From Pseudomonas lalkuanensis (GTDB lineage: Bacteria > Pseudomonadota > Gammaproteobacteria > Pseudomonadales > Pseudomonadaceae), in NCBI RefSeq assembly GCF_008807375.1, contig NZ_CP043311.1, positions 3,514,001 through 3,578,000 of the forward strand: a DNA stretch of 64,000 nt, written 5' to 3'. The first letter of the stretch is position 1. Each line of letters starts with the position of its first letter. Both the position numbers and the translations under genes were made by a program. The notes beneath the pieces are model-generated. The model saw only the letters and a program-made list of their open reading frames with translations. It did no database searches and was not told the DNA's origin. Below, in pieces: positions 33,672-42,677 of this stretch.

Positions 33672-35555
33672 GTGAAGACCTATCGCTTGAGTTCCAGGGG
33701 AATCTCGCTTGTCGCCCGGAATGACACCGACGACGCGAAGCAACAATCAGAACAGCCCCTCGCCGGCACCAACCGCCGCGCTTTCCTGAAATGGTCCGCT
33801 GCCGCCAGCGCCCTGCCCTTGCTGCTCACCGAACGCGACAGCCAGGCCAAGGATAGCGACACTTCGGCAGTCACCAGCCCGAAGACCACGCCGTGGAAGG
33901 AATTCCTTCCCAACCAGATGAGCCCGCTGAACCCGGTCAGCGTCCTGCATGGCGCCGACGGGGTGCAGGAAGTCGCGCCAACTCCAGGCGCAGACGCCGA
34001 ACACGGTGAGTGCGGCCGCAAACCGCACCAACGCTACGACGAGCTGGGTGCCGACCCCACGATGTATGAAATCAACGTGGTGGAACGCCCGTGGAAAGCC
34101 CATCCCGACCTGCCGGAAACCAGGGTCTGGAGCTACCGTGCCGCCGACTCGACGCCAGACAGCTTCAGTCCGATCATCTTCGCCCGCTACGGCCAGCCGG
34201 TGCTCTGCCGCTTCCACTGCAAGCTGCCCAAGGATCACGTCGGCGTGGGCGTCCCCTATATCTCCGTGCACCTGCACAACCTGCACTGCCCTTCGGAAAG
34301 TGACGGTTTCCCCGGCGACTTCTTCAGCGCCCACAAGCAGGGCCTGACCCTGGACTACAAGGGCGAGTACAAGGACCACTTCTACCCCAACGTCTATGCA
34401 GGCCTGGATGAGATGCAGAACGGCATCGGCGACTTCCGCGAAGCCCTGGGCACCCTGTGGTTCCACGACCACACCTGGCAGGCCACCTCGCAGAACGTGG
34501 TGCGCGGGATGTTCGGCTTCTACGTCCTCTTCGACCATCTCGACTCGGGCAACGAGAAGGACCCGAGCCCCGAAGCCCTGCGTCTGCCCAGCTACCCGTA
34601 CGACTACATGCTGAGCTTCAACGACATGCGCTTCGACTCGAAGGGCCAGCTCGTCTTCGACCGTTTCAGCCCCGACGGCACCCTGGGCGACAAGATCCTG
34701 GTCAACGGCAAGATCGAGCCGGTGCTGCGGGTGGCCCGCCGCAAGTACCGCCTGCGCCTGCTCAACGCCGGCCCGTCGCGCTTCTACGAGTTCTACCTGA
34801 ATGACAGCAAGGGCAAGGCGCAGACCTTCACCTACATCGCCAACGACGGCAACCTGCTGCCGGCACCGATCCGCAACATGGGCAAGGTGCATCTGGGCGT
34901 CGCCGAGCGTGCCGACCTGGTGGTGGACTTCTCCAAGTACCCCATCGGCACCGAGCTGTTCCTCACCAACCGCCTGATCCAGGAGACCACCAAGGGCCCG
35001 GACAAGGTGGACGGCTCCGGCACCAGGGTGCTCAAGCTGCTGGTGGATCGCGACCCGCCGGAACAGGACCTCAGCCAGGTGCCCGATGCACTGCGGCCGC
35101 TGCGCCCGCTGTGCGACGAGGAAATCGCGCGGGCCAAGGTGCGCCGCTGGGTGTTCGACCGCAAGGGCGGCGAATGGGCGGTCAACGGCAAACCGGAAAA
35201 CATCCTCGACACCAGCGCCAAGATCGACAAAGGCGAGTGCGAGATCTGGGAACTGGTCAACGAAAGCGGCGGCTGGCAGCACCCCGTGCATATCCACTTC
35301 GAGGAAGGCCGCATCCTCAGCAAGACGGTCAACGGCCTGCCGGTGGCCCTTCCGGAACACGAGCGAGGGCGCAAGGACGTCTATGTGCTCGGCAAGAACG
35401 AGGCGGTCAGGGTGTTCCTGCGCTTCCGCGATTTCACCGGCAAGTACGTCATGCACTGCCACAACGTGATCCACGAGGACCACGGCATGATGCTGCGCTG
35501 GGACATCGAGGACGACACGCCCCCCGAACCGCCAGCCGGATGCGGCGCCAGCTGA
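33672..35555 (+). CDS. Tat-exported multicopper oxidase
   Basis: This 627-residue copper oxidase has a Tat-type signal (NRRAFLKWSAAASALPLLL at about 35-53). All four copper motifs are present: H200-L-H202-N-L-H205, WFH265DH267, H537PVH540IH542, and MH595C596H597NVIH601EDHGM606, giving type 1, 2 and 3 sites. It should oxidise a small substrate or metal ion in the periplasm while reducing O2 to water. GTG 33672 follows GGAGGA and is the best start, leaving 34 residues ahead of the twin arginine. The SCO-like gene 36 nt downstream probably supplies copper. A role in copper or manganese oxidation is open. Confidence 0.92.
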   Translation: MKTYRLSSRGISLVARNDTDDAKQQSEQPLAGTNRRAFLKWSAAASALPLLLTERDSQAKDSDTSAVTSPKTTPWKEFLPNQMSPLNPVSVLHGADGVQEVAPTPGADAEHGECGRKPHQRYDELGADPTMYEINVVERPWKAHPDLPETRVWSYRAADSTPDSFSPIIFARYGQPVLCRFHCKLPKDHVGVGVPYISVHLHNLHCPSESDGFPGDFFSAHKQGLTLDYKGEYKDHFYPNVYAGLDEMQNGIGDFREALGTLWFHDHTWQATSQNVVRGMFGFYVLFDHLDSGNEKDPSPEALRLPSYPYDYMLSFNDMRFDSKGQLVFDRFSPDGTLGDKILVNGKIEPVLRVARRKYRLRLLNAGPSRFYEFYLNDSKGKAQTFTYIANDGNLLPAPIRNMGKVHLGVAERADLVVDFSKYPIGTELFLTNRLIQETTKGPDKVDGSGTRVLKLLVDRDPPEQDLSQVPDALRPLRPLCDEEIARAKVRRWVFDRKGGEWAVNGKPENILDTSAKIDKGECEIWELVNESGGWQHPVHIHFEEGRILSKTVNGLPVALPEHERGRKDVYVLGKNEAVRVFLRFRDFTGKYVMHCHNVIHEDHGMMLRWDIEDDTPPEPPAGCGAS

Positions 35556-35591
35556 TCACCGCCAATCCTCGATCGTGACTGGAGATGCCAG

Positions 35592-36260
35592 ATGAACACT
35601 CGCAGAAACCTGCTGCTCGGCGCCGGTATGGCTGCCGCGGGCCTGGCCGCGCTGGGCACCGGCCTGGCGGGCCGCAACTGGGCCGCCCCGGAATCCGAGT
35701 ACGCCGAGGGCGACAGCTTCGGCGCCCGCTACTTCCCCAACCTCACGCTCTACACGCACCTGGGTAAGCGCGTGAAGCTCTACGACGACCTCATGCGTGA
35801 CAAGGTGGTGGCCTTCAACATGATGTACACGATGTGCGGCGGCCTCTGCCCCACCATGACCGCCAACCTGCGCGGCACCCAGAAGCTCTTGGGCGACCGT
35901 GCCGGGAGGAATGTCTTCATGTACTCCATCACGCTGCAGCCGGAACTGGACACGCCGGAGATCCTCAGGGAATACGCCGAGTCCCATCATGTCGGGCCGG
36001 GCTGGCTGTTCCTCACCGGCGACCCGGCTGACCTGGAGAAGCTGCGGCGCAAGCTCGGCTTCTTCGACCCGGACCCGGTGGTGGATGCCGACCGCACCAC
36101 GCACATCCGCATGGTGCGCATCGGCAATGACCGCTATGACCAGTGGACCATGGCCTCGGCGCGCTCCCAGCCCGAGCAGCTGGTGGCGGTGATCAACATG
36201 GTGGACCGGACGGTGGACTTCACGTCGCACGACGGGAAGGATGCGAGCCTGCGGGTTTGA
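35592..36260 (+). CDS. SCO1/SenC-like copper chaperone, Tat-exported
   Basis: This 222-residue protein starts with a Tat-like signal (NTRRNLLLGAGMAAAGLAAL). It has a thioredoxin-like fold with the SCO copper motif C82-GGL-C86-P and a downstream His (TTHIRMV), the usual third ligand. SCO proteins load copper into oxidases. It begins 36 nt after the multicopper oxidase and is almost certainly its partner. No oxidase subunit of the respiratory type is nearby. Confidence 0.88.
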   Translation: MNTRRNLLLGAGMAAAGLAALGTGLAGRNWAAPESEYAEGDSFGARYFPNLTLYTHLGKRVKLYDDLMRDKVVAFNMMYTMCGGLCPTMTANLRGTQKLLGDRAGRNVFMYSITLQPELDTPEILREYAESHHVGPGWLFLTGDPADLEKLRRKLGFFDPDPVVDADRTTHIRMVRIGNDRYDQWTMASARSQPEQLVAVINMVDRTVDFTSHDGKDASLRV

Positions 36261-36283
36261 AGCGAAACCAGGGAGGCTTCACG

Positions 36284-36378
36284 TGTGGGAGCGATTTCAA
36301 TCGCGATGCAGGACGCAGTCCTGCCGGGAATACCAGAGCGGCTACAGCGCCCTTTCCGCGGATGAATTCGCTCCCACA
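36284..36378. repeat. REP pair (inverted arms)
   Basis: TGTGGGAGCGATTTCAATCG and GATGAATTCGCTCCCACA are inverted arms, with the common central stem GCAGGACGCAGTCCTGC. It lies between the converging SCO-like and methyltransferase genes. Confidence 0.88.
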
Positions 36379-36398
36379 GGGGAGGAGCTCGTCACTGC

Positions 36399-37148
36399 TC
36401 AGCGCACCCGCCCCAGACTCACCGTCAACGGCCAGCTCACCCGGCGGGTGCTGGCCGGGTCGCCCCAGGCCTGCTGGAAACGTTCGCGCAACGGGTCCAG
36501 GGGGTCGCTGCCGTGGGCGGATTTGTAAGTGCCCAGCGCCGACCAGCTTTCCAGGTAACCCAGCAGGCGCGCCAGGTCCCACTCGGCATCCAGGGTGAAG
36601 GGCGGCACCTCGATGCGCTCGAACGGGAACGGCAGGGTGCGATAGCCCTGCTCCACGTGCTTGCGCCCCTCCGCCCAGTAGCTACCGAGGATATCGCTAT
36701 AGAGGTGATCGACCAGTGCATCGACTTGTGGCGCGATTGTCGAGCGGTTGTAGGAGATCACCGCCAGCAACCCACCCGGCCGGCTCACGCGGCGCACTTC
36801 TGCATAAAAGCGGTCCAGGTCGAACCAGTGCAGTGCCTGGGCGACCAGGGTCAGGGACACGCTGCCGGCGGCCAGCGAGGTCTGTTCCGCTGGTTCGCAG
36901 CGGTAGTCGATGTTGGACGCCGGCTCGGCCCGCGCCAGTTGCTGGGCACTGACATCGGTGCCGACCACCTGCTGGAAGTGCCTGGCCAGGTCAGTGGTGG
37001 CCTGGCCAGTGCCGCAACCGCAGTCCCAGGCCAGGGCCTGGTCCGGCGCCTGCTGACTGAGCCAGGCGATCAGGGCGGGGTCATAGGTGGGGCGATTGGC
37101 ACGATAGGCGTCGGACTGGCGGGTGAAGAGCGCGCGGGTATCGGACAT
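36399..37148 (-). CDS. Class I SAM-dependent methyltransferase
   Basis: This 249-residue protein has the methyltransferase motif I WDCGCGTGQATTDLA, an acidic ribose-binding residue after GTDVSAQQ, and the post-motif LTLVAQALHWFDLDRFYAEVRRV typical of UbiE/type 11-like enzymes. The frame is open further upstream, but ATG 37148 gives the family start (FTRQSDAYRANRPTY). The substrate is not evident. It stands alone, separated from the fil-like operon by a REP pair. Confidence 0.9.
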   Translation of the reverse strand: MSDTRALFTRQSDAYRANRPTYDPALIAWLSQQAPDQALAWDCGCGTGQATTDLARHFQQVVGTDVSAQQLARAEPASNIDYRCEPAEQTSLAAGSVSLTLVAQALHWFDLDRFYAEVRRVSRPGGLLAVISYNRSTIAPQVDALVDHLYSDILGSYWAEGRKHVEQGYRTLPFPFERIEVPPFTLDAEWDLARLLGYLESWSALGTYKSAHGSDPLDPLRERFQQAWGDPASTRRVSWPLTVSLGRVR

Positions 37149-37220
37149 GGCAGGAATCTGCTTCGGGTCGCTGGGATTGCCAGCATAGCGCGGGTGGTCT
37201 GTCAGCAGTGACGGGGCTTT

Positions 37221-37308
37221 TGTGGGCGCGAATTCATTCGCGAAACCGCGCGGGCGGATCAGAACACGGACTGCGCTGCAGTCCTTCGCGATTGAAGCCG
37301 CTCCTACA
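37221..37308. repeat. REP pair (inverted arms)
   Basis: TGTGGGCGCGAATTCATTCG at the left and CGATTGAAGCCGCTCCTACA at the right bracket a GC-rich centre with CTGCGCTGCAG. It lies between the methyltransferase gene and the end of the fil-like operon. Confidence 0.82.
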
Positions 37309-37335
37309 GGTAGGTGCCCCGGCATCCCCACATCG

Positions 37336-38493
37336 CTACTTCACGATGGCCAGCTCGAACGAGCCCTGGTCGGCATGCTCGTGCACCTGCATCCCCGCCT
37401 CGCTCAGGGCGAGGTCCTGCAGGGGGCGCTTGAAGGGTTTGTTGTCCAGGGTCTGCAGGCTGCGGTCTTCGTCGGTGGTCAGCAGCAGCACGTAGCGTTC
37501 GCCCTGGTTGGCGCGTACCTGCACGGTGCCTTCGATGAAGGCGTAGCGGTACCAGGTTTCGCCATGGAGCTGGTAGACGGCGTCGCTCACCAGGCGTGTC
37601 GGGCGCTTGGCTTCATCGAGGAACAGCAGCGACGGGTAGACCACCTGGCGATTGGCGAAGCTGCGGATGCGCAGGCCATAGCTGTGTTGCGAGCGCGGTA
37701 GTTTCAGGGCGCTGTAGTAACTGCGGCCCATGGGGAAATCGAAACTGGGCGACAGGTTGTTCAGCTCCTCGAAGCGCGGTTCCTCGACCGAAACCTCGGT
37801 GAAGGCGTCATCCGGGAGCTGGCCGCAGCAGCGGTCCACCAGGCTCTGGTAGAGCGCCTCGCCCTGCTCTTCGCTGCCTTCCAGCAGGGCCTTCATGGCG
37901 GCCGTGGGCTGGCCGTCCAGGGAAGGCAGCAGCGCGGCCTTGCGCTTGAACTCCAGTTCCCGCGCCTCGGTGTAGGCGATAGGGCCGGGACGTTCTTCGT
38001 CGTCGCCGTTTTCCTTGCCGCGCGCGGGCACCGGCGAGTTGTGGGTGCGACCCTGTTCGTCGACCCAGGTGAAATACGCCGGCCCCTGCTCCGGGCGCGA
38101 ATAGCCACGGCCTTCGAGCACGTCCGAGTCGACGTACTCCTCCGAGCGCTGGCCGTTGGGCAGGACGAAGTTGCGTTGCCCCGATTCCACCTGCCCCGCC
38201 GCGTAGAAGCTGTTCTGCAGATTGCCGCTGGCATCCACCCAGGTGAAGTAGCGCCGCTTGCTTTCGCCGGCCTTGGCATTGCCGGGCCAGAGCGTGCCGT
38301 CGCCATCCTTGAGGCGCGCCTGGTCGCTCTGGGCGATGCGTTTGGCGGCCTGGCGCTGCTGCTCGCTGTAGCGGCCATCGACGAAGGTGTTGTGCACCCT
38401 GCCCTGGTCGTCGATCCAGGTCAGGTAGCGGCCGTTGCTGGCGTGGGCGATGCCGGCGAGGATCAGGGCGAGGAGCAGGATGGGCGCTTTCAT
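37336..38493 (-). CDS. FilE-like periplasmic protein with three N-terminal W-D-G repeats and a MalM-like C-terminus
   Basis: This 385-residue exported protein (signal ending IAHASN) contains three similar 15-residue units: YLTWIDDQGRVHNTF (23-37), YFTWVDASGNLQNSF (82-96) and YFTWVDEQGRTHNSP (about 140-154). The C-terminal half (about 225-385) resembles the MalM family. In Acinetobacter the protein at this place in the fil cluster is called FilE, a putative pilus-assembly protein. The start overlaps the FilD-like stop (ATGA), so it is the last coupled gene of the operon. Longer versions of the frame lie inside the upstream gene. Confidence 0.75.
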   Translation of the reverse strand: MKAPILLLALILAGIAHASNGRYLTWIDDQGRVHNTFVDGRYSEQQRQAAKRIAQSDQARLKDGDGTLWPGNAKAGESKRRYFTWVDASGNLQNSFYAAGQVESGQRNFVLPNGQRSEEYVDSDVLEGRGYSRPEQGPAYFTWVDEQGRTHNSPVPARGKENGDDEERPGPIAYTEARELEFKRKAALLPSLDGQPTAAMKALLEGSEEQGEALYQSLVDRCCGQLPDDAFTEVSVEEPRFEELNNLSPSFDFPMGRSYYSALKLPRSQHSYGLRIRSFANRQVVYPSLLFLDEAKRPTRLVSDAVYQLHGETWYRYAFIEGTVQVRANQGERYVLLLTTDEDRSLQTLDNKPFKRPLQDLALSEAGMQVHEHADQGSFELAIVK

Positions 38494-40085
38494 CAGAAGG
38501 TCGTCTGGTAGGTCAGGGCCAGGATGTAAGCCTTCACCGAGGTCTCGACGTTTTGCCCGGCGTAGGGGTTGTAGACCAGGTTGTCGATGCCGGTGCAGTT
38601 GAGGTTGCAACTGGTGTTGGCCTTGGTGCTCTGCTTGGTGGTGAAGTAGTTGAAGCCGATGTCGATGTTGGTGTCCTTGTCCCACCGATAACCCAGGCCA
38701 AGTCCATACAGGTGCGCATCGCCGATCGGTGCCAGCACGTCGGCCTTGTCGTCGGGGATGGCTGACGGGCGCCACTCGTAGCCGGCACGCACCGCAAGGC
38801 GGTCGGTCCACTGGTACTGCATGCCCAGTGCCCAGCTCCAGGTATCGCGGTAGCCGCGGTCGAGGATGATGCTGCGGTCGGTGGCCTTGCCGCCGCCGAA
38901 GTTCTTGGCGATGCGCAGCAGGTCCAGTTCGCGGTCGAACTCGATCTCGAACTCGTTCCAATCGCTGTAGCCGCTCCACTTCACATCAAAGTTGAACTGC
39001 CAGCGCTCGAAGGGCTTGAGCTTGATGCCGGTGGAGAAGTTGTCCGGGTAGGTCATGTCCAGGGACGCGTTGCCGACTTCCTCGTCGACATTGCCGAGGG
39101 GGAACAGCGGGCTCAACACCTGACCGAAAAGCGAGGACTGCATGCCGGACCAGAAGCCCTGCCATTGCTGGCTGTAGTCCACCCGGTACTTGCCCTGCAG
39201 GTGCATGCGCGCCTCGCTCTGGTAGGTGGCGCCCCAGGCGAACCAGTCGGTGGGTTCCCAGAGCACGCCGATGTTCCAGGTCGGCGACAGCGATTGCTGC
39301 AGGTCCAGGTCCATGTTGGCCAGGGTGTCGAAGGGGCCGATCTTGCCGCCGCAGACGTTGATGATTCCGGAGACGACCTCACCCATCCCCGGCAGGCAGA
39401 GGAATTCGTTGAACAGCCGCGTCAGCCCGGTGAGGAAGCCCGGGTTGCGGAAGTCCTGGTTGAGCGCCATGGCCTGGTGGGAGAAGCCGATGGACAGGCC
39501 GACCGCCAGCTCGTCGTTCATCTGGTAGCCCACAGAGGGCGAGAAGTAGGTGATGCGCTGCAAGGCGACTTCACGCCCCTGGTAGCGCCCCGGATCGCTG
39601 TCGGAATCCCGCGAATAACCCAGGGCCATCGGCGCGTAGACGTTGGTGGCGAAGGTGAATTTGGAGCCCGGCGGATTGATCGACAAGCCCGCCAACGGAG
39701 CGAACAGCACCGGTACTTCGGTCATGCCGCCCATGCCGGGCAGGTACATGGCCGGGGTCAGGGTACGGCTGCTGGAGTTGGCCACCGGGTCGTCGTCGAA
39801 GCCCAGGAAGCCGTAGTCCTCGGGGGCTTCGAACCTGGCGCGGATGTCCATCACCCCGGTGAGGAACTTCACCGTGGTCTGGCGGCCCTTGAGTTTGGTC
39901 AGGGCGGCCGGGTTGTAGTGCACGGCGTCGATCCCCGAGGAATCGGCGGTGATGGCGTTGGCCATGGCCATGGCCTTGGGGTTGCCGATGGTCAGGTCGT
40001 TGGCCAGTTGGGCCTGGGCCAGACCCGCCCAGCACAGACCGACCCCGGCGATCGTCCGCGCAAGCGGCGAAAGATGCATGCTCAT
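38493..40085 (-). CDS. OmpP1/FadL-type outer-membrane protein (FilD-like)
   Basis: This 530-residue barrel has a signal peptide (ending LAQAQ) and the FadL-type N-terminal segment GNPKAMAMANAITADSSGIDAVHYNPAAL, then many aromatic strands ending in TYQTTF. FadL-type channels take up or release hydrophobic compounds. Here the context (FilA, C39-type FilB, FilC) points to export or assembly of a surface component. It overlaps filE by one base and follows filC by 18 nt. Confidence 0.88.
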   Translation of the reverse strand: MSMHLSPLARTIAGVGLCWAGLAQAQLANDLTIGNPKAMAMANAITADSSGIDAVHYNPAALTKLKGRQTTVKFLTGVMDIRARFEAPEDYGFLGFDDDPVANSSSRTLTPAMYLPGMGGMTEVPVLFAPLAGLSINPPGSKFTFATNVYAPMALGYSRDSDSDPGRYQGREVALQRITYFSPSVGYQMNDELAVGLSIGFSHQAMALNQDFRNPGFLTGLTRLFNEFLCLPGMGEVVSGIINVCGGKIGPFDTLANMDLDLQQSLSPTWNIGVLWEPTDWFAWGATYQSEARMHLQGKYRVDYSQQWQGFWSGMQSSLFGQVLSPLFPLGNVDEEVGNASLDMTYPDNFSTGIKLKPFERWQFNFDVKWSGYSDWNEFEIEFDRELDLLRIAKNFGGGKATDRSIILDRGYRDTWSWALGMQYQWTDRLAVRAGYEWRPSAIPDDKADVLAPIGDAHLYGLGLGYRWDKDTNIDIGFNYFTTKQSTKANTSCNLNCTGIDNLVYNPYAGQNVETSVKAYILALTYQTTF

Positions 40086-40103
40086 GAGGTGTTCGCTCGT
40101 CGG

Positions 40104-41108
40104 TTACTGGGCCTTGAGGCCTTTGATGTCGAGGGGAACGGAAAGCCCCAGGAGCACGTCGGGCGAATCCTCGGTCATGCCGAAGCCGGCGTTGACGTTG
40201 ACGATGTAGTCCGGCGACGTTCGCAGGCCGAGGGAGAAGTTCATGATCGAACTGGTCTGCTCGGTCCCCTCCAGATTCACGTCGCCGAACTTGTAGGTCG
40301 GCTTGGTCGTGTACGCCATCTGGTAGGAGGTGGCCAGGGACACGTCGTAGGACAGCGCATAGGCGAAGCCCATGCTGAAGTTGATGGTGTCGCCCGGCTC
40401 CACGTCCTGCAGGATGCGCCCGCCGCGCATCTGGTGGATGTCGTGCACCGGCATGTTGTAGGTGTACCCCACCGAGCCGAACAGCACGACCGGGTCTATC
40501 ACGTAGGACATGTTGGCGCCCACGCCGAGGCTGTAGTAGCCGTTACCGGTGGAGAGATCATTCTCCGAGTTGATGTCGTAGGGGCTCTCGCCGGTGGGCA
40601 GGCCGAGGGTGGCGAACAGCGTGGTGACCGGGCGGCCGCGGGTGGACGCCCAGGGTTGCCAGCGCAGCGACGCGGAAATGTCGCCGAGGCTGTAGACGTT
40701 CAGGTCGCGCTCGGTGTCGTACTTGGCCACGAACGGCAGGCGCACGCTGAAGGTCAGGTTGTCCCACACCCCGTAGTCGAAGGTGAAGGAGTTGGTGAAG
40801 GTGTGCTGGGCCTCGCTCTGGCTGAGCACGCTGTAGACGTTCTGGCCGGTACGGAAGGTCTCGATCTGGGTGTCGCGTACCAGCGAGTAGTCGAAACCGT
40901 AGGTGAGCGTGCGCTCGCCTTTCTTCAGCAGCGTGTAGCTCTTCTCGGAGGCCTGGAACACTTCTTCCAGCGCCTTGGCGCTGTCGGCGTCGTCGTCCTT
41001 CTTGCTCAGCGCGTCACGCGCATCGTCCACCGAGGTTTCCTCGGCGTGCAGCGGCAGACTGGTACAAAGCACCAGCATGGCCAGCCATGCGTATTCCCTT
41101 GGTCCCAT
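40104..41108 (-). CDS. Outer-membrane barrel-like protein (FilC-like)
   Basis: This 334-residue protein has a signal peptide (ending LPLHAE), a charged coiled-coil-like stretch (DDARDALSKKDDDADSAKALEEVF, about 28-51), then alternating beta strands characteristic of a barrel (LTYGFDYSLVRDT, FSVRLPFVAKYDT, GLRTSPDYIVNVNAGFGM). The N-terminal coiled coil with a C-terminal barrel is the layout of the amyloid exporter FapF. Location after the C39-like peptidase gene strengthens that comparison. A role as secretion pore is inferred. Confidence 0.78.
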   Translation of the reverse strand: MGPREYAWLAMLVLCTSLPLHAEETSVDDARDALSKKDDDADSAKALEEVFQASEKSYTLLKKGERTLTYGFDYSLVRDTQIETFRTGQNVYSVLSQSEAQHTFTNSFTFDYGVWDNLTFSVRLPFVAKYDTERDLNVYSLGDISASLRWQPWASTRGRPVTTLFATLGLPTGESPYDINSENDLSTGNGYYSLGVGANMSYVIDPVVLFGSVGYTYNMPVHDIHQMRGGRILQDVEPGDTINFSMGFAYALSYDVSLATSYQMAYTTKPTYKFGDVNLEGTEQTSSIMNFSLGLRTSPDYIVNVNAGFGMTEDSPDVLLGLSVPLDIKGLKAQ

Positions 41109-41145
41109 GGTGCAATCCCCAGGTCTTTCTTGTTATGAGCGGGTG

Positions 41146-41907
41146 TCACTTGCGACGGATGTAGCGGATATCGCCCCCCGAACCCAGTTCGTCGATTTCG
41201 TTCTGGGTGAATTTGGTGATCTGCGGAAACTCCTGGAACGCCAGCAGGCTGACGATGCGATCGTCCACCAGGCGCAGGTCGCGCTCGGTGAGGGCCATGG
41301 CGTTCTGTGGTTCATTGCCCGTGGGAAAGATCACGAAAAGGACGTTCTGGTCCCAGATCTCCTCGAAACGGGCACGGGTGAAACTGATGTTGCCCAGTGC
41401 GGGGTCCGCGACGAACACGTGGTCGTTGTAGACGTCGCGCACCACCACGAAATGCTTGAAACCGCCGTAGTGGATCGGAACGATGGCCGGATGCTCAAGG
41501 GCGTCGAGGTCGGCGAACTCGGCACGGAAGCCGCCACTCTTGTAACCCAGGGCGCCGACGAAACGCTTCATGTCCAACAGCGAAAAGCCACGGCGCTCGA
41601 CGATCTTGTCGGCTTCGCCATAGCGCAGCAGGCCTTCCATCACCTGGCGTTCTTCCAGGTTGCGACCCAGGTAATAGTCCAGCAGCGAGGTCAGCGCAGC
41701 GGAGCCGCAGCTGTAGTCGTAGGCCTGGCGAATGACGTTGCGGAACTGCAGCTGGCTCATCGGCTCGACCACGGCCGTTTCGCGATACGGGCCGTTGGGC
41801 GAAAGGGGCTGGCTGATGTTCACCGCCCCTTGCGGTTGCGGCTTGGTGTCCACCGCCTGGGTGAAGCCGAACAGACCGAGCAAACTGCCAACCAGGATTT
41901 CGATCAT
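41146..41907 (-). CDS. C39 family peptidase (FilB-like)
   Basis: This 253-residue protein has a C39-type papain-like fold with Cys67 in QAYDYSCGSAAL, His152 in GFKHFVVVRDV and Asp168 in VADPALGN. C39 peptidases usually cut leader peptides at double-glycine sites, and the FapD peptidase of the amyloid system is similar. The N-terminus is a short hydrophobic leader (residues 2-18). It is probably periplasmic and processes or protects the FilA-like product. It lies 38 nt before filC in the operon. Confidence 0.9.
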   Translation of the reverse strand: MIEILVGSLLGLFGFTQAVDTKPQPQGAVNISQPLSPNGPYRETAVVEPMSQLQFRNVIRQAYDYSCGSAALTSLLDYYLGRNLEERQVMEGLLRYGEADKIVERRGFSLLDMKRFVGALGYKSGGFRAEFADLDALEHPAIVPIHYGGFKHFVVVRDVYNDHVFVADPALGNISFTRARFEEIWDQNVLFVIFPTGNEPQNAMALTERDLRLVDDRIVSLLAFQEFPQITKFTQNEIDELGSGGDIRYIRRK

Positions 41908-41944
41908 TGCCGTTCCGACTTCTCGACTCTTTGCGGGGAAAGGC

Positions 41945-41972
41945 CCCGCCGACGGGGTCGGCGGGGCTTTCC
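41945..41972 (-). terminator. Hairpin between filA and filB (partial terminator)
   Basis: On the minus strand, AAGCCCCGCCGACCCCGTCG followed by GCGGGGC forms a 9-bp GC stem, CCCCGCCGA/TCGGCGGGG. Only CTTT follows, so read-through is likely. Such a site would make filA mRNA more abundant than filBCDE. Confidence 0.65.
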
Positions 41973-41995
41973 GGATTACAGGATGAACGCGTCTG

Positions 41996-42448
41996 TCAGT
42001 GACCCCAGACCTTGATGGTGGAACCGGACATGTTCATGTTGTTGATGGCCAGGGAACCGATGCTGGCGGCGCTGGAGTCGCCGACGCGGATAGCGCCGAC
42101 CGACAGCTGGCCGGTGATTGCCGGCAGGCTGATCTGCAGCTTGTCGTTGCCACCGGCGCCACCGTCGATCACGTCGATCTTCAGCGGGTCACTGTCGAGG
42201 ATGTCGAAGCCGGTGAAGGACACGGTTTCCAGACGCAGGCTGCCAGCGGTGGTGGTGCCACCAGTGGTTTCGGAGTCGGTGTAGACGATGCTGCCGATGG
42301 AGCCGTTGAAGCTACCGGAGATGCTGATGCCGTCCTGACCGGTCACACCGGACAGAGCGGAATCGTCCATGGCCTTGAGGTCGGCCTGGGCCATGAACGG
42401 AGCGGCGAGTACAGCTGCGGCCAGAGCCAGTTGTTTGAAGCTTTTCAT
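41996..42448 (-). CDS. FilA-like small exported protein (DUF6160 type)
   Basis: This 150-residue protein has a signal peptide (MKSFKQLALAAAVLAAPFMA, cleaved after AQA) and the motif AMDDSALSGVTGQDGIS (26-42), typical of FilA-like proteins (L-x-D-x-x-L-S-x-V-T-G-Q-x-G). The mature part is Gly/Ser/Thr-rich with alternating hydrophobic residues, fitting a fibrous or amyloid-like surface subunit. ATG 42448 follows GGAGA at about 9 nt. It is the promoter-proximal gene of the operon, with a hairpin behind it, as for an abundant subunit. The fibre role is inferred. Confidence 0.8.
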   Translation of the reverse strand: MKSFKQLALAAAVLAAPFMAQADLKAMDDSALSGVTGQDGISISGSFNGSIGSIVYTDSETTGGTTTAGSLRLETVSFTGFDILDSDPLKIDVIDGGAGGNDKLQISLPAITGQLSVGAIRVGDSSAASIGSLAINNMNMSGSTIKVWGH

Positions 42449-42677
42449 TCTTTTTATCTCCAAAGTTCACAGGTGGGTTGCCCCAGGGCCTGCCGTCGAC
42501 TCCTGTCATCGGCAGTTGGACCGGCTCACGCCGATCTCCAGGCCGGACACTGCTTCCCTAAGTGCATCCGGCGAGGATTCGTGAAGCACCATGCTTCTCG
42601 ATCTGGGAACAAAACTACTGAGCCCCTCCCCCGCTGCCAGCCCATCCAAGGGATGGAGGGCAGCTGGGCTCCCCACC

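Noticed and set aside
39165..41138. A 657-codon plus-strand frame over the FilC and FilD genes
   Set aside because: The translation has no motif and crosses two complete, signal-bearing outer-membrane proteins on the other strand.
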